Shown here in pieces: positions 45,990 through 57,766 of a DNA stretch of 64,000 nucleotides. A program made the position numbers and the translations under genes. Within the stretch, counting starts at the first letter, position 1; each line of letters starts with the position of its first letter. The DNA lies in assembly GCA_009731375.1 (NCBI GenBank), contig BJOX01000142.1, forward strand, positions 109,637 to 173,636, given 5' to 3'. The notes under the pieces were generated by a model, which was not told the DNA's origin, did no database searches, and saw nothing but the letters and a program-made list of their open reading frames with translations. The stretch is from Paulinella micropora. Its lineage: Eukaryota > Cercozoa > Imbricatea > Euglyphida.

Positions 45990-46978
45990 TCAGACATACC
46001 ATCGAAAAATCGCTGTGCGAAATCGCATTGTGTATTCAAATTACCAAGGACAGGCTTTGTGAATTTACGTGTATTAAGTATACAAACAGATTTAGACATT
46101 CTATAGTCCTATACAAACTGATTTCTAATCACAAAACATAACTTTCCATTTTTTCATTGCAAAAAAATACCACCAAACACCAAGTAATTTTGTCGTACAG
46201 AAGAGGAATTTTATTGAAAAAATTTGTACAAGTGTTCTTGAACTAGTATCCTATTGAACTATCAAAAGCGAAGACCACCAAAGATACAAGGAGCTACAAA
46301 TATCAACAACGAAAATACAGACACCATTTTTGACATGGGAAATTTCACGACCTCTTCCAAAAATCAACACCGCAAAAATCGGGTCACTGCCGTATAAAAA
46401 AGTGAGGGCCGGCTTGAACAACATGAATTTTTCATGTCAAAAAAGGGCTTCTATCTCCTTCCGAACCACAAGGTTAAAAAAAAAAGTAAAGCTGTAGATA
46501 GCAGGATCACAACTTAAATTATTCCCCACACTAGTTTCCAGTAATTTTCATTAACATTTGTCATAGTGCTTTTTTTAAAAAACCTTACTGAAACAGAACT
46601 TATTCTCTTTAAATATACAGTGTGTAATCAATTCATAACATAATACTAATATTTTTTGTGTGGGGAATAGTTCACTGATGATATCTGTATTAGTAAATTA
46701 AAATAAAACAGTATAAAAAAATCTATTTTAGTTTAAACGCAGATAGGCGCCCCGATTTCACTGCGTTTATTTACATGCTAACTACATATGTTCCTAAATA
46801 GGGGGAGCAATGGACAATTTATTAATAATAGTATTTAGTCATACCGGCCCACCCAATGACAATTACCTATTTTACCTATATCACTCTAAGTGTAACGGTG
46901 AATTCAACGCTTGGCGGTTTGGGGTGTGGCACTTAGTGACGTCACAGCAAATCTAGCCACTCTACCAGAGCAGTCGTT
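45990..46978. other. AT-rich intergenic DNA, no gene seen
   Basis: No supported frame. TTATTCCCCACAC at ~46520 and its complement GTGTGGGGAATA at ~46657 form a loose inverted pair about 140 bp apart. The last part (46.87-46.98 kb) is GC-richer. Confidence 0.5.
46937..46944. promoter_or_regulatory. CRE-like palindrome TGACGTCA
   Basis: A consensus CREB/ATF site, TGACGTCA, in a GC-richer patch about 40 bp before a short ATG frame at 46985. It could belong to a promoter of a host gene or a repeat. An 8-bp match by chance is possible. Confidence 0.3.
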
Positions 46979-47221
46979 TTGCGCCATGGCAATGCCGACG
47001 AAGAAGTGGGACTTTCTACAACGTTGGGTCAGCGGTTCATGAGACTCTATACCTTATGGGTTCTCCTTCTCTTGTTGGTTAGGATAGTCTCCTTTTTCTC
47101 GATATTTTTTGTTTTACATCTATTAACATATTTTCAAGTTGTAATTCTACTGGGATGTTTCTCTTCCCTGATATTTTATTGTTTAATCTCACATCATGTT
47201 ACTGCTTGCTCGTTATTTCTC

Positions 47222-47313
<92 letters not shown>
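47222..47313. repeat. (TTA)n microsatellite before SINE copy 1
   Basis: About 30 uninterrupted TTA/ATT triplets that end exactly where the SINE head GGACACCGTGATAGCC begins. Similar arrays at ~47535-47610, 48139-48175 and 48410-48490 flank the SINE copies and the N gaps (47524-47533 and 48096-48138). Confidence 0.9.
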
Positions 47314-47523
47314 GGACACCGTGATAGCCCAGTGGTCAAGTTTTACCATCTGGGCCCTGTCGCCAGTTCGATTCCCGTCGGTGCCACCAGTATTTTCATT
47401 GAACATACCGGTCCGTCTGGACCAGTATTTTCATTGAACATACCGGTCCGTCTGGAAGTGTTGGAACTGCCCTTGCGGGGGTGTCATTACAGCCTATCGT
47501 CAATTCTTCGTACTCCCCTCACG
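47314..47523 (+). mobile_element. tRNA-derived SINE, copy 1
   Basis: The head resembles a tRNA. The pol III A box TAGCCCAGTGG is at 47325-47335, the B box AGTTCGATTCC at 47365-47375, and the ending is GGTGCCACCA. The tRNA body continues into an unrelated region with GTGTTGGAACTGCCCTTGC. This copy has an extra tandem duplication of ~35 bp (ACCAGTATTTTCATTGAACA and following bases) absent from copy 2. It ends at a 10-N gap. The acceptor and T stems no longer pair well, so it is a SINE and not a working tRNA gene. Confidence 0.85.
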
Positions 47524-47558
47524 NNNNNNNNNNAGTTATTATTATTATTATTTCTATG

Positions 47559-47604
<46 letters not shown>

Positions 47605-47610
<6 letters not shown>

Positions 47611-48095
47611 GTAAATCTGCCTTGGAGTGTTGACTGTGACATATTTGAGGGAAATCCCGATGAAAAAACCTAGTCACACTTGCTAAACAGAGTTCCAGCC
47701 CAATGGCCTCAAGGCGTTAAACTGTGACGCCAACTCATAACCCTTTGGTGGTAGATGCTGGGGAGGAGGGTCGTTGCGCGCGTAAAAGATCTTAAACTCC
47801 GCATATGCTGGTTGATAGCCCAGGACCCAGCAGACACCAGATTGTTATGGGTGGGGTTTCGAGGCAGCTCTAGCAACCGCGCTTGGTGTATGCACTTGCA
47901 CATTCGGTGACGTCTTGCAAGAGGTTGCTGGGACTGCGGAATAACCTCGGCTTAGTGCAGTCTTGCCCTCAGGAGCTCCATCGGTGGCCCCGATCATCAG
48001 GCGAGAGACTGACACGGGGGGGTGGAGGACCTCGAACAAGGGTATTGGAGGCTTATGTCCGTTGAGGATATGCCATTAGCTGCATCAGTACGCCT
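47605..48095. other. Unclassified repeat-like sequence between the SINE copies
   Basis: Balanced-GC sequence between two (TTA)n arrays and before a 43-N gap. It contains GTTGATAGCCCAGGACCCAG, which loosely recalls the SINE A-box region, but has no clear B box. No protein-coding frame supported. It may be a different repeat family. Confidence 0.3.
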
Positions 48096-48138
48096 NNNNN
48101 NNNNNNNNNNNNNNNNNNNNNNNNNNNNNNNNNNNNNN

Positions 48139-48175
<37 letters not shown>

Positions 48176-48407
48176 GGACACCGTGATAGCCCAGTGGTCA
48201 AGTTCTACCATCTGGGCCCTGTCGCCAGTTCGATTCCCGTCGGTGCCACCAGTATTTTCATTGAACATACCGGCCCGTCTGGAAGTGTTGGAACTGCCCT
48301 TGCGGGGGTGTCATTACAGCCTATCGTCAATTCTTCGTACTCCCCTCACGGGTGAGACGATGGAGGCGCATGTGCAGATTTGCATCAGCTATTGACAGAG
48401 AAGCACT
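48176..48407 (+). mobile_element. tRNA-derived SINE, copy 2
   Basis: Same element as copy 1, with A box at 48187-48197 and B box at 48227-48237, but without the 35-bp duplication. It extends through CTCCCCTCACGGGTGAGACG to a tail ending CAGAGAAGCAC, followed by a new (TTA)n array. TTA arrays at both ends suggest a TTA-type tail or insertion preference. It helps define the full unit at ~230 bp. Confidence 0.85.
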
Positions 48408-48411
48408 ATTA

Positions 48412-48489
<78 letters not shown>

Positions 48490-48494
<5 letters not shown>

Positions 48495-49161
48495 TTATTT
48501 TTTCGTTATTATTGTTCGTCACCGTGATGATCTCGTACCCAACTTATTTTCTATGTTTTTCAAGTTATTATTTCTCCCGTTAACAGTTACTCATCCCTCG
48601 TTTCTTTTTTTTTCTTTTTTTTCACGCGTTTTACGTAATCTTTTTCGACAACTTTTTAAGTAGAACCGGCCGGGCCGGTGTCTGACTTAGTGGAAAAGTT
48701 TCAGCTGACGGCATACGATTGCCATTTTCTCTACGGTGGTCTCACACCGCAACCGCTTCTTGAAAGCGTGCACAGCAATTCTCGCAACGCAAAAGGCAAA
48801 CGATTGTCTTCTAGCAAGAAAGGGAGCGAGGGTCGAACGATCGGTCCTTTGATCTTTCACGTCTTCTGAGTAAACATTTGGTTATTAAATAATGTGATAG
48901 GGGCCTGCACGCTGATCAGCGAACCAAGCCAGGTAAATAGTTTCACTAGCTCGTTCTCGTTTCTCAAAACTCATTCTCGACTTGTTGCGGTACAGAAACC
49001 GACAACATGACTGACACCAACAAGAACCACGAGCGAAGAAGTAACCAACGAAGCCTATCCCCCCATCAAAATAGGTACCCAACGATGGCTGCCTGCCTGT
49101 CTCGACGAAGTCTGCCAAACCGTCTTCCCTCTCTTATTGTCTCTTTGACCCAGGGGAAGAG
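48490..49161. other. No clear gene; GC-richer leader of the next element
   Basis: After the microsatellite, T-rich sequence to ~48660 is followed by balanced-GC sequence with short frames only (for example 48678-48869), none with a domain. A CCGGCCGGGCCGG patch at ~48668 echoes the one at ~38060. It probably includes the 5' region of the element that follows. Confidence 0.35.
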
Positions 49162-50240
49162 ATGGTGATCGACGCGACCAGCCACGACGAGAAACCGACC
49201 GGCGTACCCACCAGCAACGCCACACTTCGCCTCCATCAAGTCGAAGATATCAGTCTCCACCCCCAAGAACAGACAAGAAGAACCCAGAACTCTCCTGGGA
49301 ACCCTCCGATGGATATTCCACTTGGAGGTCCCCCCCGTCGTTCAACTTCCATTACCCCACCAGGTGCCAAGCATGGTGCCCGAGGAAGAAAATACCAGGT
49401 ACGAAGCGAAGATAGATGGAGTGAGCAGAGTTCATCTACCGCAGCACGTACGGGAGAAAAGTTTGCTTGGGACGGCCCTAACGAACTCGCAATGGTCGCT
49501 TCGACTATGTTCTACCAAATCCCTCTTAGTAAGTGCTCTTTCGTCAAAGGTAATTATATGACTGCGAAAGAGAGAAACCAGTACGAAACGTTCTACAAAC
49601 AGGTATTGAACAATGGCCCCGTCACTATTCTCATATCTGGTGGTCCCCACGACCAAATCATGAAACTGTTCCGAGAGTGCCTCCGAGGAGACAACTACGG
49701 GGAATATCGTCAGTTCGTGGATAACCTATATCGCGATAACCATCAGCTCAATTACAACTCTGACCCCCTGCGTCGCATCTAGCTGCTGCGATCTCGGGCG
49801 ATCTCTACTGGTCTACTCGTTCCTTCCTGATCGAGGTCTATCGAATGCAGAAAGAAGCAGCGTACCTAGGGACGACTTTCCTCACAGGCGAGGATTTTCC
49901 TCAGTGTTGTTTCGCCTCGGCAGTCTCTTCCTACTTGTACGATACTCTCGAAGCAGCTCCGGCAAATGCGTACATCCCTACCCCCGCTATTCGCCACGCA
50001 GTGCACAAAGTGTTCAAGATCGTCATAGGCTACCACCGCGCAACGTACAAAGCTAACAACGCAGTCTTGACTAATTTTCGACAAGTCCCTCAGAAGGTTC
50101 GCCCCGGTGGTAACCCCGGATCAGGTGTTCCACAACGATCCTTTTCCCCAACACCAGCTGGTCCTTCCCCACTCTTCGGTAGCTTCGATGATGCCACGTT
50201 ATCCGGCAAGGAGGCGAAGGCTACCCCCAACAGAACCTAA
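49162..50240 (+). pseudogene. Gag-like ORF of a second mobile element (unknown family)
   Basis: Frames 49162-49782 and 49845-50240 read as one coding region with a shift near 49775; the second frame is open from about 49775. The first ~90 residues are Pro/Ser/Arg-rich and disordered. A folded helical domain follows with WDGPNELAMVASTMFYQIP, LFRECLRGDNYGEYRQFVDN and, in the next frame, ATYKANNAVLTNF, ending in a Pro/Gly-rich tail. A disordered head plus helical domain ahead of a nuclease-bearing frame would suit a Gag-like nucleocapsid protein. That role is inference from layout only. Confidence 0.35.
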
Positions 50241-50364
50241 CTAAGCGTGCCCGTAGTCATACCCGACACCGCCCCTTTCTAGTTTTCAAAATGCGACAGT
50301 CTTCACAGAAGAAGCTAGACCGTCAAAACAACTAAAGTTTTCCGATCCCTTAACTACTACCACG

Positions 50365-51046
50365 TTGCCCGCTCGCTCGAACTCGTCATCAAGCTCTTCG
50401 AGCTCGTCTATCTCGTCCAGTCTTTCACACTCGTCTGGCACTGAGTCCGAGTCAATGACGCCCCTACCAGAAGGATCAAAGCCAACTGACAATGCGTCAA
50501 AGTTCGAGATGGGCAACTTGGCCCAACAAGGCGCTCCGTCAACTCTATCGAGCCTATTCCCCGCAGATGGCAGAAGTCAAGCAGATGATCGCAAAGGCGG
50601 TTGCCCTGTCAAGAAAGGCAGTTAACGAGATCGACTCCATCCCCTCCGACGCAACTCGTACCAACACAAACCTGCCCATAGCAGAGAACCCCCTGGCACA
50701 GTATGCGGATTCCCTGTCTCTCTCCGTTCCCCCTCTGCCTCTCCCGACTTCTACAAGCTCGTCAGTATCCCCACTTGTGCAGCCTGTACAACCAAACCCG
50801 GCGTCCTCTCAGCCGTGGGCGTCACCGTCTTCGTCTTCAAGCAGCTCAAACGCACGAGGTAGATCTTCCAGTCTGCCCACTATGCCAATGAAAGACAATA
50901 CTCAGTCAAGATCTCGCCGTACACGAGTACGGATATTCCGACCACCAAAACAAACCCCAGACGAAGAAGCTGAATTAATGACGAATGCATACTTTAATCT
51001 TTTACTGATGCACTGTACGAAGTTGGATGCTAATAGTATTAACTAA
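50365..51046 (+). pseudogene. Ser/Pro-rich linker frames
   Basis: Two overlapping frames (50365-50625 and 50492-51046). The first is Ser-rich (a run of Ser with SISSSLSHSSGTESES). The second has a short helical part (YRAYSPQMAEVKQMIAKAV) and then Pro/Ser-rich low complexity ending in a basic RSRRTRVRIFRPPKQ. They probably belong to the same broken gene, linking the Gag-like part to the nuclease part. No domain recognised. Confidence 0.3.
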
Positions 51047-52607
51047 CTCTGCGATCGACGAGTTCATAGCGTGCTCCGGATCCACTATCGATCTATGCGA
51101 CTTTACTACCCCGTTTTTTGCTTTTTTGTTTTTTGTTGTTTTTGTCTATATTCCTTTGCCCCAGTGCTGTGACCACGAGGTCAGCACGCCCCAATACATC
51201 TTCCCTATCTCTCCTACATCTACAACAGGACCGAACGATGTTAAAGGCAACGATGCCTCCCTTACTGTCGCCACTCGCTCCCCCGAAAATTCAGCTACAA
51301 CTACCAAGAGTACCCCACCGAAGCAAATTCTGATTCCGGAACCCGAAGGTGAGGAACGTGATGCGAATGATCAACGCCAAGGGACGGAACCACCTCTCTC
51401 TAACCCCCCCAACAGCAAGCAACCCCCTGCTCCGACCCCGACTTCAACTCGTTCCCGTCGTAGCAAAAAGAAGGATGCCCCATCCGACGTCGATTAGGAA
51501 AAAGCGGCGGCATGGCTTCGGATCTCGCAGGCGATTGATGCGTGCAATCATCTACTACGAGTTTTGGTCCAAACCAATATAGCTCATATAAACCGATATC
51601 CTACACACGCTTTCCATATCAAACAAGCAATAAGAGCTTCACACAAAGCCATTGTTTCCGCCAAAAAGACTTCAACCAACACCCGGCACCGAATCCTGTG
51701 GAGTCGATTCTCCCCCCTTATGCGAGCTCATTTTTTCATTTCTGTCATTGATGCCCTCGTCAACTGTACCCCGCTGCTTAGAAAGATTCGTACCCTTCTA
51801 CCATGGATCTCATCATTCTCTCCCGTTCTCGATCCGTATACCTATCTCGATCGACAACAACAACACGGAGAACAAGTATCAGTTGTCTACTATATTTTCT
51901 CCCACAAAACTAAACTTGACTATGTTGGCGAATCCACGAGATGGCTGACCCGCACTAAAGACAAGTTCAGATCAATTCGACGCTCTGACGTCAACTACCG
52001 TCAGAAGGTTACCCGACTTGGTCGCTTGGGAGGCAGTATCGGTTTCCACCAATTCATCTCTTTACCAATAGCAATTATTCGACAAGTCCCGCGACTTATC
52101 TCTGCCGAAGAAGAGACTACCATCCGCTCTCAAAGACTCGCACTAGAACAACAATTTATCGCTCTTCTCCTCCCAAGGATGAATGTCCGACGGAAGGTCT
52201 ACCCTCGCATGCGCACGTTCCACTTTCCAGCTTCCTTCACCTTGCGGACCCGTGACTTCGTGAGCACACGCGCACGAGCTCGACAAACTATGTGCCCTTG
52301 CCGCGAACCCGGCTGTGATCATCCAATATCATTGCGTGGAACTACCCACCATTATCGAATTGCCTCCATTGCCATATGGATCTCGCACTCTGCACCTTCT
52401 TCAGTTTACGCTAAGCTATCCCAATTACTTGACGATTCTGAACACCGCGAACTCATTACAGTCCACAAATATGGACGTCGAACTGGGATAGACGATTGGA
52501 ATCAACTACAGCGTCTATATGGCCGCTCCAAGATTTACGAACTCGGTCAATCGGATACACGTAACACCCCATACGTTGCCGGTCATCAGCAGCCCGGTCC
52601 CTACTGA
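51027..52607 (+). pseudogene. GIY-YIG endonuclease of the second mobile element
   Basis: Frames 51027-51497 and 51564-52607 are in phase, with a TAG at 51495 and sense codons between. The GIY-YIG core lies in the second part: SVVYYIFSH (residues ~106-114), LDYVGEST (~118-125), an Arg (~130), catalytic Glu in LALEQQFIALLL (~195) and a PRMN (~204-207). A Cys/His cluster, CPCREPGCDHP, follows at ~52,290. GIY-YIG nucleases cut one DNA strand and serve some Penelope-like retroelements, in a few groups ahead of the reverse transcriptase. No reverse transcriptase motif (YxDD) is visible here, and viral copy B begins ~0.3 kb after the last frame. Retroelement identity is therefore a hypothesis. Confidence 0.6.
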
Positions 52608-52771
52608 GGAGATTCTTCGGCACTTTTCTGATCCGATTCGATAACACTGCCTCCTACCTCGATCATACGATACCCATAGAGAAAATTGCCAATCATCCCA
52701 ATTCATGGGCACCTCAGATGCGATGAGCCACAGTTGCCCAAGCAATCAACGTTTGGTCCCAAGTTAGCACT

Positions 52772-53734
52772 ATGCCCCCCGGGTGTACCAAAGCTTACGT
52801 CATGCGGGTAGTCCGTTCGAACCTTCGACGATATCCCCAAATACTACGAGACTCCAATTACACTATTTCGCCTTCCGTCGGCGGGGGAATGACCAAGACG
52901 TATACTTGCGCCTTACCGTCGATTCTGCTTGAAATATATAAGCCATGCCACGGAGTCAAGAAGTTTCTCTTACCGATCACAAAGGTCGCTCACCGGAAAC
53001 CACCAACGGTGGCGGGTATTCTTCTTAATCACGTAAAGCATACTTCGAAGTTTGTGTTCTCGAGGGTCGGACCGAGACCACCAAAATGCACATGCCAACC
53101 ATGACAACATTTGGTTTCCACCCCCCACTTCTCTGCTCGACTAGCCGACATGCCGGGTCTCCCCGGGGCTGTCGCACAACTGAGCAGCGCATGGTCACCT
53201 GTGCCTACGAAGGCCAGCATCGAAATGATCGTATATAAGGCTTTCCTTAGCTTTCTTGCGGGTATGGATAGGGTCCTCGGCATCAAGCATGAAAAAGACC
53301 CCATCAACGAACGACCACCGCGCCCGCCTCGAAGTACTGCCGAGCTCCTCCGCTCCCACCGTCTTGCTCTCCGATCCCGCCTCCAATTCGCCGGAGCAAC
53401 GAATAGCGAGATTGACTATCTTTTCCGATCCGTTCAACAGGCTATCACCAACCAACACAGCCATAAAGAGGGGGATATCACGATGGATCGACTGTTTCTA
53501 TGCCGCGATCAGCTAAAACTACTAGTAGTTCAATCGCTGGATAAAAATGGTAACACTTTATGGGTGGAGTGTCCGATACTAACGTACCAACGGATGAGAA
53601 AGGAGGTGGTCGATTCCCGTGCGTTTGCGAGAGTAGATGATACAGAAAATCTCGGCGAGAATTTTATGTCTAAAATTCACGCCTTATTTTCTGTTTTGGC
53701 GCTTCCTATTGATAGTTTGAGAAATCAATACTAA
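52772..53734 (+). pseudogene. Downstream part of the GIY-YIG element, TGA inside
   Basis: Frames 52772-53104 and 53111-53734 are in phase, separated by TGA at 53102. The first part ends in VGPRPPKCTCQP, a short Cys pair. The second begins MVSTPHFSARLAD and is helical, with LRSHRLALRSRLQF. The 52608-52771 stretch carries the link from the nuclease frame in other frames. No catalytic motif is recognised. It may be the start of a polymerase-type domain whose remainder was lost at the junction with viral DNA near 53.74 kb. Confidence 0.3.
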
Positions 53735-54023
53735 GCGTCAAAACAGCAAAATAACAAAATCAAAAATTTCAATCAATACGAAGAAACAAAATGAAGAAAT
53801 CTCTCTTACTCTTAATTTCGCTTTTAAATAAAAATAGAAGTCAAGCAAATTTTTTTTCCGCTTTACTTTTACTTTTAAATAAAAACAAAATCAATACCAA
53901 CAAACTTTGTTGATTTGTTGTTAAATCAACAATACCCCCAAAAAGCCCTCCACAGAGCACTAAGGAAAACATATGACATATTTTTATTTATCATTTAAAG
54001 AATTACAAGTGTCATAATATAGA
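53735..54023. other. AT-rich junction between the GIY-YIG element and viral copy B
   Basis: Composition drops to strongly AT-rich at ~53740. It contains a near-duplicate pair around TTTTACTTTTAAATAAAAAT and TTTTACTTTTAAATAAAAAC (~53817-53890). No gene. This is the best estimate for the left edge of copy B; no clear terminal inverted repeat was found. Confidence 0.4.
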
Positions 54024-54480
54024 ATGACTGAGAGAACAATCAGAAAAGTTTCAAAAGGCGGAATATGTATTCAAAAAAAATGAAATCGTTATAAGGTGGC
54101 GAGAAAATGGCGAACAAAAAAGAAAAATAATTTACATTGGAAAAAAGAGAACAAAAGAAGAAGCCGAAAGATTAGCAAGAGAATTTTATGAAAAGGAAAT
54201 ATTGGCAAGATGTGAAGAAGATAATAAGAACACTGATTATAAACAATTGTCTAAACAAAAGCAAATTAATTTCAGAAAAGAAAGAAGCAAACAAACATAT
54301 ACCTGTGTCTGTGGTAAAACAATAGGTATATATAGTAAATACACACACGAGAAAAGTCAATCACATAGAGACTTCTTCGCAGAAAAGCAAGATGTTATAA
54401 TAAATGGTTATCCTTGTACTATGGTAATTAGAAGAAACGATGATATAGAAAGATATTATAAAAAACACCAAAATAATTAA
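54024..54480 (+). pseudogene. DNA-binding-like protein with zinc finger (copy B)
   Basis: Starts at ATG 54024. The frame shifts in an A-run near 54075 and continues to 54480. An SKGGICIQ strand, RWRENGEQ and IGKKRTKEEAERLAREF helix are followed by a TCVCGKTIG ... H ... H finger and a basic tail ending IERYYKKH. It is a homologue of 37987-37600 in copy A, in the same position outside the polymerase. The pattern recalls AP2/integrase-type DNA binding plus a zinc finger. Confidence 0.5.
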
Positions 54481-54523
54481 TTTTTATTTAAAGAGTAAAA
54501 TTATATTACTAATAATATATACC

Positions 54524-54709
54524 ATGGGAAGACATAAGAAATATCTCACACCAGAAGAAAAGAGAAAGGCTAACTCCGAAAAGGCTCTTGCATATTATAA
54601 GAGAAATAAGGATGAAATCAATCAAAAGAGGAAGGAGCAATTAAAAGAACGAAATAGAAAACTTGAGGAATATGAAGAAATAAAGGCGAAAGAGACGGCG
54701 AGAGAATAA
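54524..54709 (+). CDS. Small basic Lys/Glu-rich protein (copy B)
   Basis: 61 residues starting MGRHKKYLTPEEKRK, with YYKRNKDEINQKRKEQ. It is related in style to the proteins at 10786-11028 and 11579-11779. Intact, preceded by ATATATACC just before the ATG. Probably a helical, nucleic-acid-binding or regulatory protein. Confidence 0.5.
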   Translation: MGRHKKYLTPEEKRKANSEKALAYYKRNKDEINQKRKEQLKERNRKLEEYEEIKAKETARE

Positions 54710-54837
54710 AATAAAAAACAAAACAAAAACAGAAAATTATTTTTTATATTAAATATAAATGAATTTCATGTTAAGGGTAAGACAATTTATATTTATGAAA
54801 AGCGGTAAAACAATTTAATATTTTTCTAATATTTTAT

Positions 54838-57766
54838 ATGCCCATTAATATAATGCCACCACCATTACCACCAAGACCAACAAAGAAAAATGTAGAACTC
54901 TTAAAGTCTAAGGCGAATTTAAGGGAAACAAAGACACGGGAGACTAAACAGAGGGAATATAAGGTTGTTGAACTAAAACCGATAAAGCACAGAGGGATGA
55001 ACGGCTATACATACCCATTCAGAGACCTTGATATTAACTTCTATGATATGGATGCGATTGAACTAACAATTATGAGAGCAGTAAAGGATGCGAAAAGTAA
55101 AGGTATGACAGGAGAAGCGAGCCTTCATGTTAAGTTTGGCTATATAACAAATGCTGATAATAGTAAGTTTTTCAAATGGAAAACTTTTAATGCGGTTAAG
55201 TTGAAAGATATAGACGATTTATTTCGTGCTATATATGTATATAATGAAGAAAATCTTGAAGCCAGTGCTAACGGATATGACCGAATTATTCAATATATGA
55301 ATGTTGAAATTATCCAAGAGGACGGGGGCGGATGTAATGACTCAGGAAAAGATNNNNNNNNNNAACAGGAAGTGATAAGAAACATAAAACAACAGAAGGA
55401 ATTCATATTAACCCACGAAGCAAAGATAATAACTGCTTTTTCTATGTCTTCAAGGATATATTGAATTTACCAATGAAAGGAAAATCAAAACTGAATAAAA
55501 AAGTATGTAATGATATCAGAAAGGAGTTTAATCTTGAACCCAATTCATACATACCTTTTTCAGTTGGATTTGAAATATTGAAAAAGTATTGTATTGAAGG
55601 AAAATATTTTGAAATGACAGACTCATCTTCAAAACAAACATTTAAAAACTTTACAGACCCTTAATTACTGCGGATGTGCTTTGTTATTTAGCAAAAGGAC
55701 ATTACTTAGGTTTTGTAAAAAGAAATAAAAATAAGTGTCCTAATTGTTTCACTGAATATTATAATAAACACACTTGTAATAATAAAAGGGTTTCATATGC
55801 GAAAGCAAAACTCAGACAAAAAGATAAACAGGTAAGGTCATTATTAACTTCCTTCAAAGAAATGAAGTATGACAATCAGGACGAATTATTTCATTATGAC
55901 CTTGAAACATTTACGAACACATATGAATGACACACTCCTTATATCGCTGGCTACACAATCGCTGATATCGATTTTGAATATGTAGCGGGTGATAATTGTA
56001 TATCTGAACTTCTTGATATAATTCTTGAATATGCTGAAAATTAAAGGAGCGAAATCCTAAAGCTACATTATATGTTAATGCCTTTAATGGTAGTGAATTT
56101 GACCACTACTTCCTTCAAAAAGAATTTATCAAAAGAAAGATGAAAGACACACCATTAATAAATAATGGAGCTATTATTTCTATGGAATACAAGAACATTA
56201 AATTCTGGGATATGTGTAAGCACACAGAGGGAAGCCTAAAAAAGAACCTTGAAACATTAGGCTGTAATGTATTGAAAGGAGACTTTGACCATAGCAAGGG
56301 GAAAATATGGGAAGAGATGGATAAAGAATGTTTGACATACTTAGAGAAAGATGTCATGGGACTTAAAGAACTTCACGACACACTAAATAAGCAGACATTT
56401 GAGAAACATAAAACAAACCTAACCGCTTTTATCTCTACTTCTTCATTAACATTCAATCTATGGAAAAAGAAGATAGACGGAAAGTATGTGATAAAACTAC
56501 CTAATTTAAAACAGGAGAAGGATTTCAGAAGAGCGGCATATGGAGCGAGGACTTATCCAAGCAAAAGAAGATTTATCTCTAAGCAATATGAAAAATATAA
56601 AAGAGGCGAAATAAGTTTTGATGAGATTGTTGATTATCTTATTGATGCTGATGTCGTCACTCTATCCGACGGCTATGTTAGAATTATTTATGACGGGTGA
56701 AATCAAGGAGTGCGAAGGTGAAATGAAAGGAAAAATGGGAATATATAATGTTGATTATGTATGTCCTAAAACTTTACTTCATCCGCGAGTGCCATACAGA
56801 GATAGCAAAGGTTGTTTGAAGTGGGAGTTAAGAGATATGAATGACCAATGGCTGACTTCTATTGATATTGAAGATATGATTAATTTGGGTTATCAAGTAA
56901 AAATTAATCGTGGCTATTACACGGAAGAAGCAGAACCAGTATTCAAAGATTATATATTGGACTTATTCAAGAAGAAGCAAAACTCAAAGAAAGGAACTCC
57001 ACAATATTTATTGGCTAAGTTGTTTATGAATGCTTTATACGGCAAAACCATCCAGAGACCGATAAACACAATAAGCAAATATATATATAAAAATCCTGAA
57101 TATTGGAAGTTTTGGTATGAGAATGTTATAACGGATATTGAAAAATTCAATGATGAACTTTGGCTTATATCAGGTATTCCACAAGACGAACAAGAAAAAA
57201 TTACAAAACCCACTCACTACGGGGCATTTATCCTAGCATACAGCCGACGGATTATGTATAAGTATATGACAGAGGCTAATCCAGACAACAACACCGACAA
57301 TGACTATTATTATACCGATACAGACAGCATTCAATCACATGTGAATAACATTGAAAGAATTAAAAAGTTTGGTGATAAAAATATCGGTGGCATGGACGAC
57401 GACCTCGGGAAGAATTGTAAAATAATAAAAGGTTTATGGATAGCACCTAAGTTATATATGTTGGAGTATGTAGAGAAGGATGATAAGGAAACACACTTCC
57501 ATTTCAGAGGTAAAGGCTTAGACTTAAAGAAATTAAATTCCGCTTCATATGAATTAATGGACAAGGGTGAAAGCCTAACAAACACAAGAGACTTCATAAT
57601 GAAGAAGATACATACCACCAGAAACAGCAAACAACAACATATTGAACACTTTAGCATACAACACCAAAAGAACGTCATAAAAGTAGTTAATAAATCAAAA
57701 TGGTGCGGACGTAAATTATACACAGATAACGATAGTATCCCTTACGGATTTCAAATGATATTTTAG
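54838..57766 (+). pseudogene. Type-B DNA polymerase of a different lineage (copy B)
   Basis: Plus-strand pieces (54838-55464, 55461-55664, 55676-55930, 56140-56700, 56618-57766) form one ~970-residue polymerase. Breaks: shifts near 55440 and 55660, TGA ~55928, a stop ~56042, a shift ~56650 and a 10-N gap at 55354-55363. A Cys/His element (CPNC ... HTC) precedes exonuclease motif HYDLET (~55895). Then come FNGSEFDHY (~56085), YLEKDV (~56338), motif A SLYP (~56657), motif B KLFMNALYGK (~57017) and motif C YTDTDS (~57314). It lacks the GCLWHGC box of the copy A enzyme and differs across motif B (NALYGK against NSLWGK), so the two polymerases are not close relatives. It converges on the structural genes, as in copy A. 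Confidence 0.8.

Noticed and set aside
46516-46668. Terminal inverted repeats of a small transposon (TTCCCCACAC pair)
   Set aside because: Only ~11 bases match, there is no target duplication, and no coding or repeat body is seen.
47314-47390. Functional tRNA gene
   Set aside because: A and B boxes are present, but the acceptor and T stems pair poorly, the sequence continues into a SINE body, and a second copy exists.
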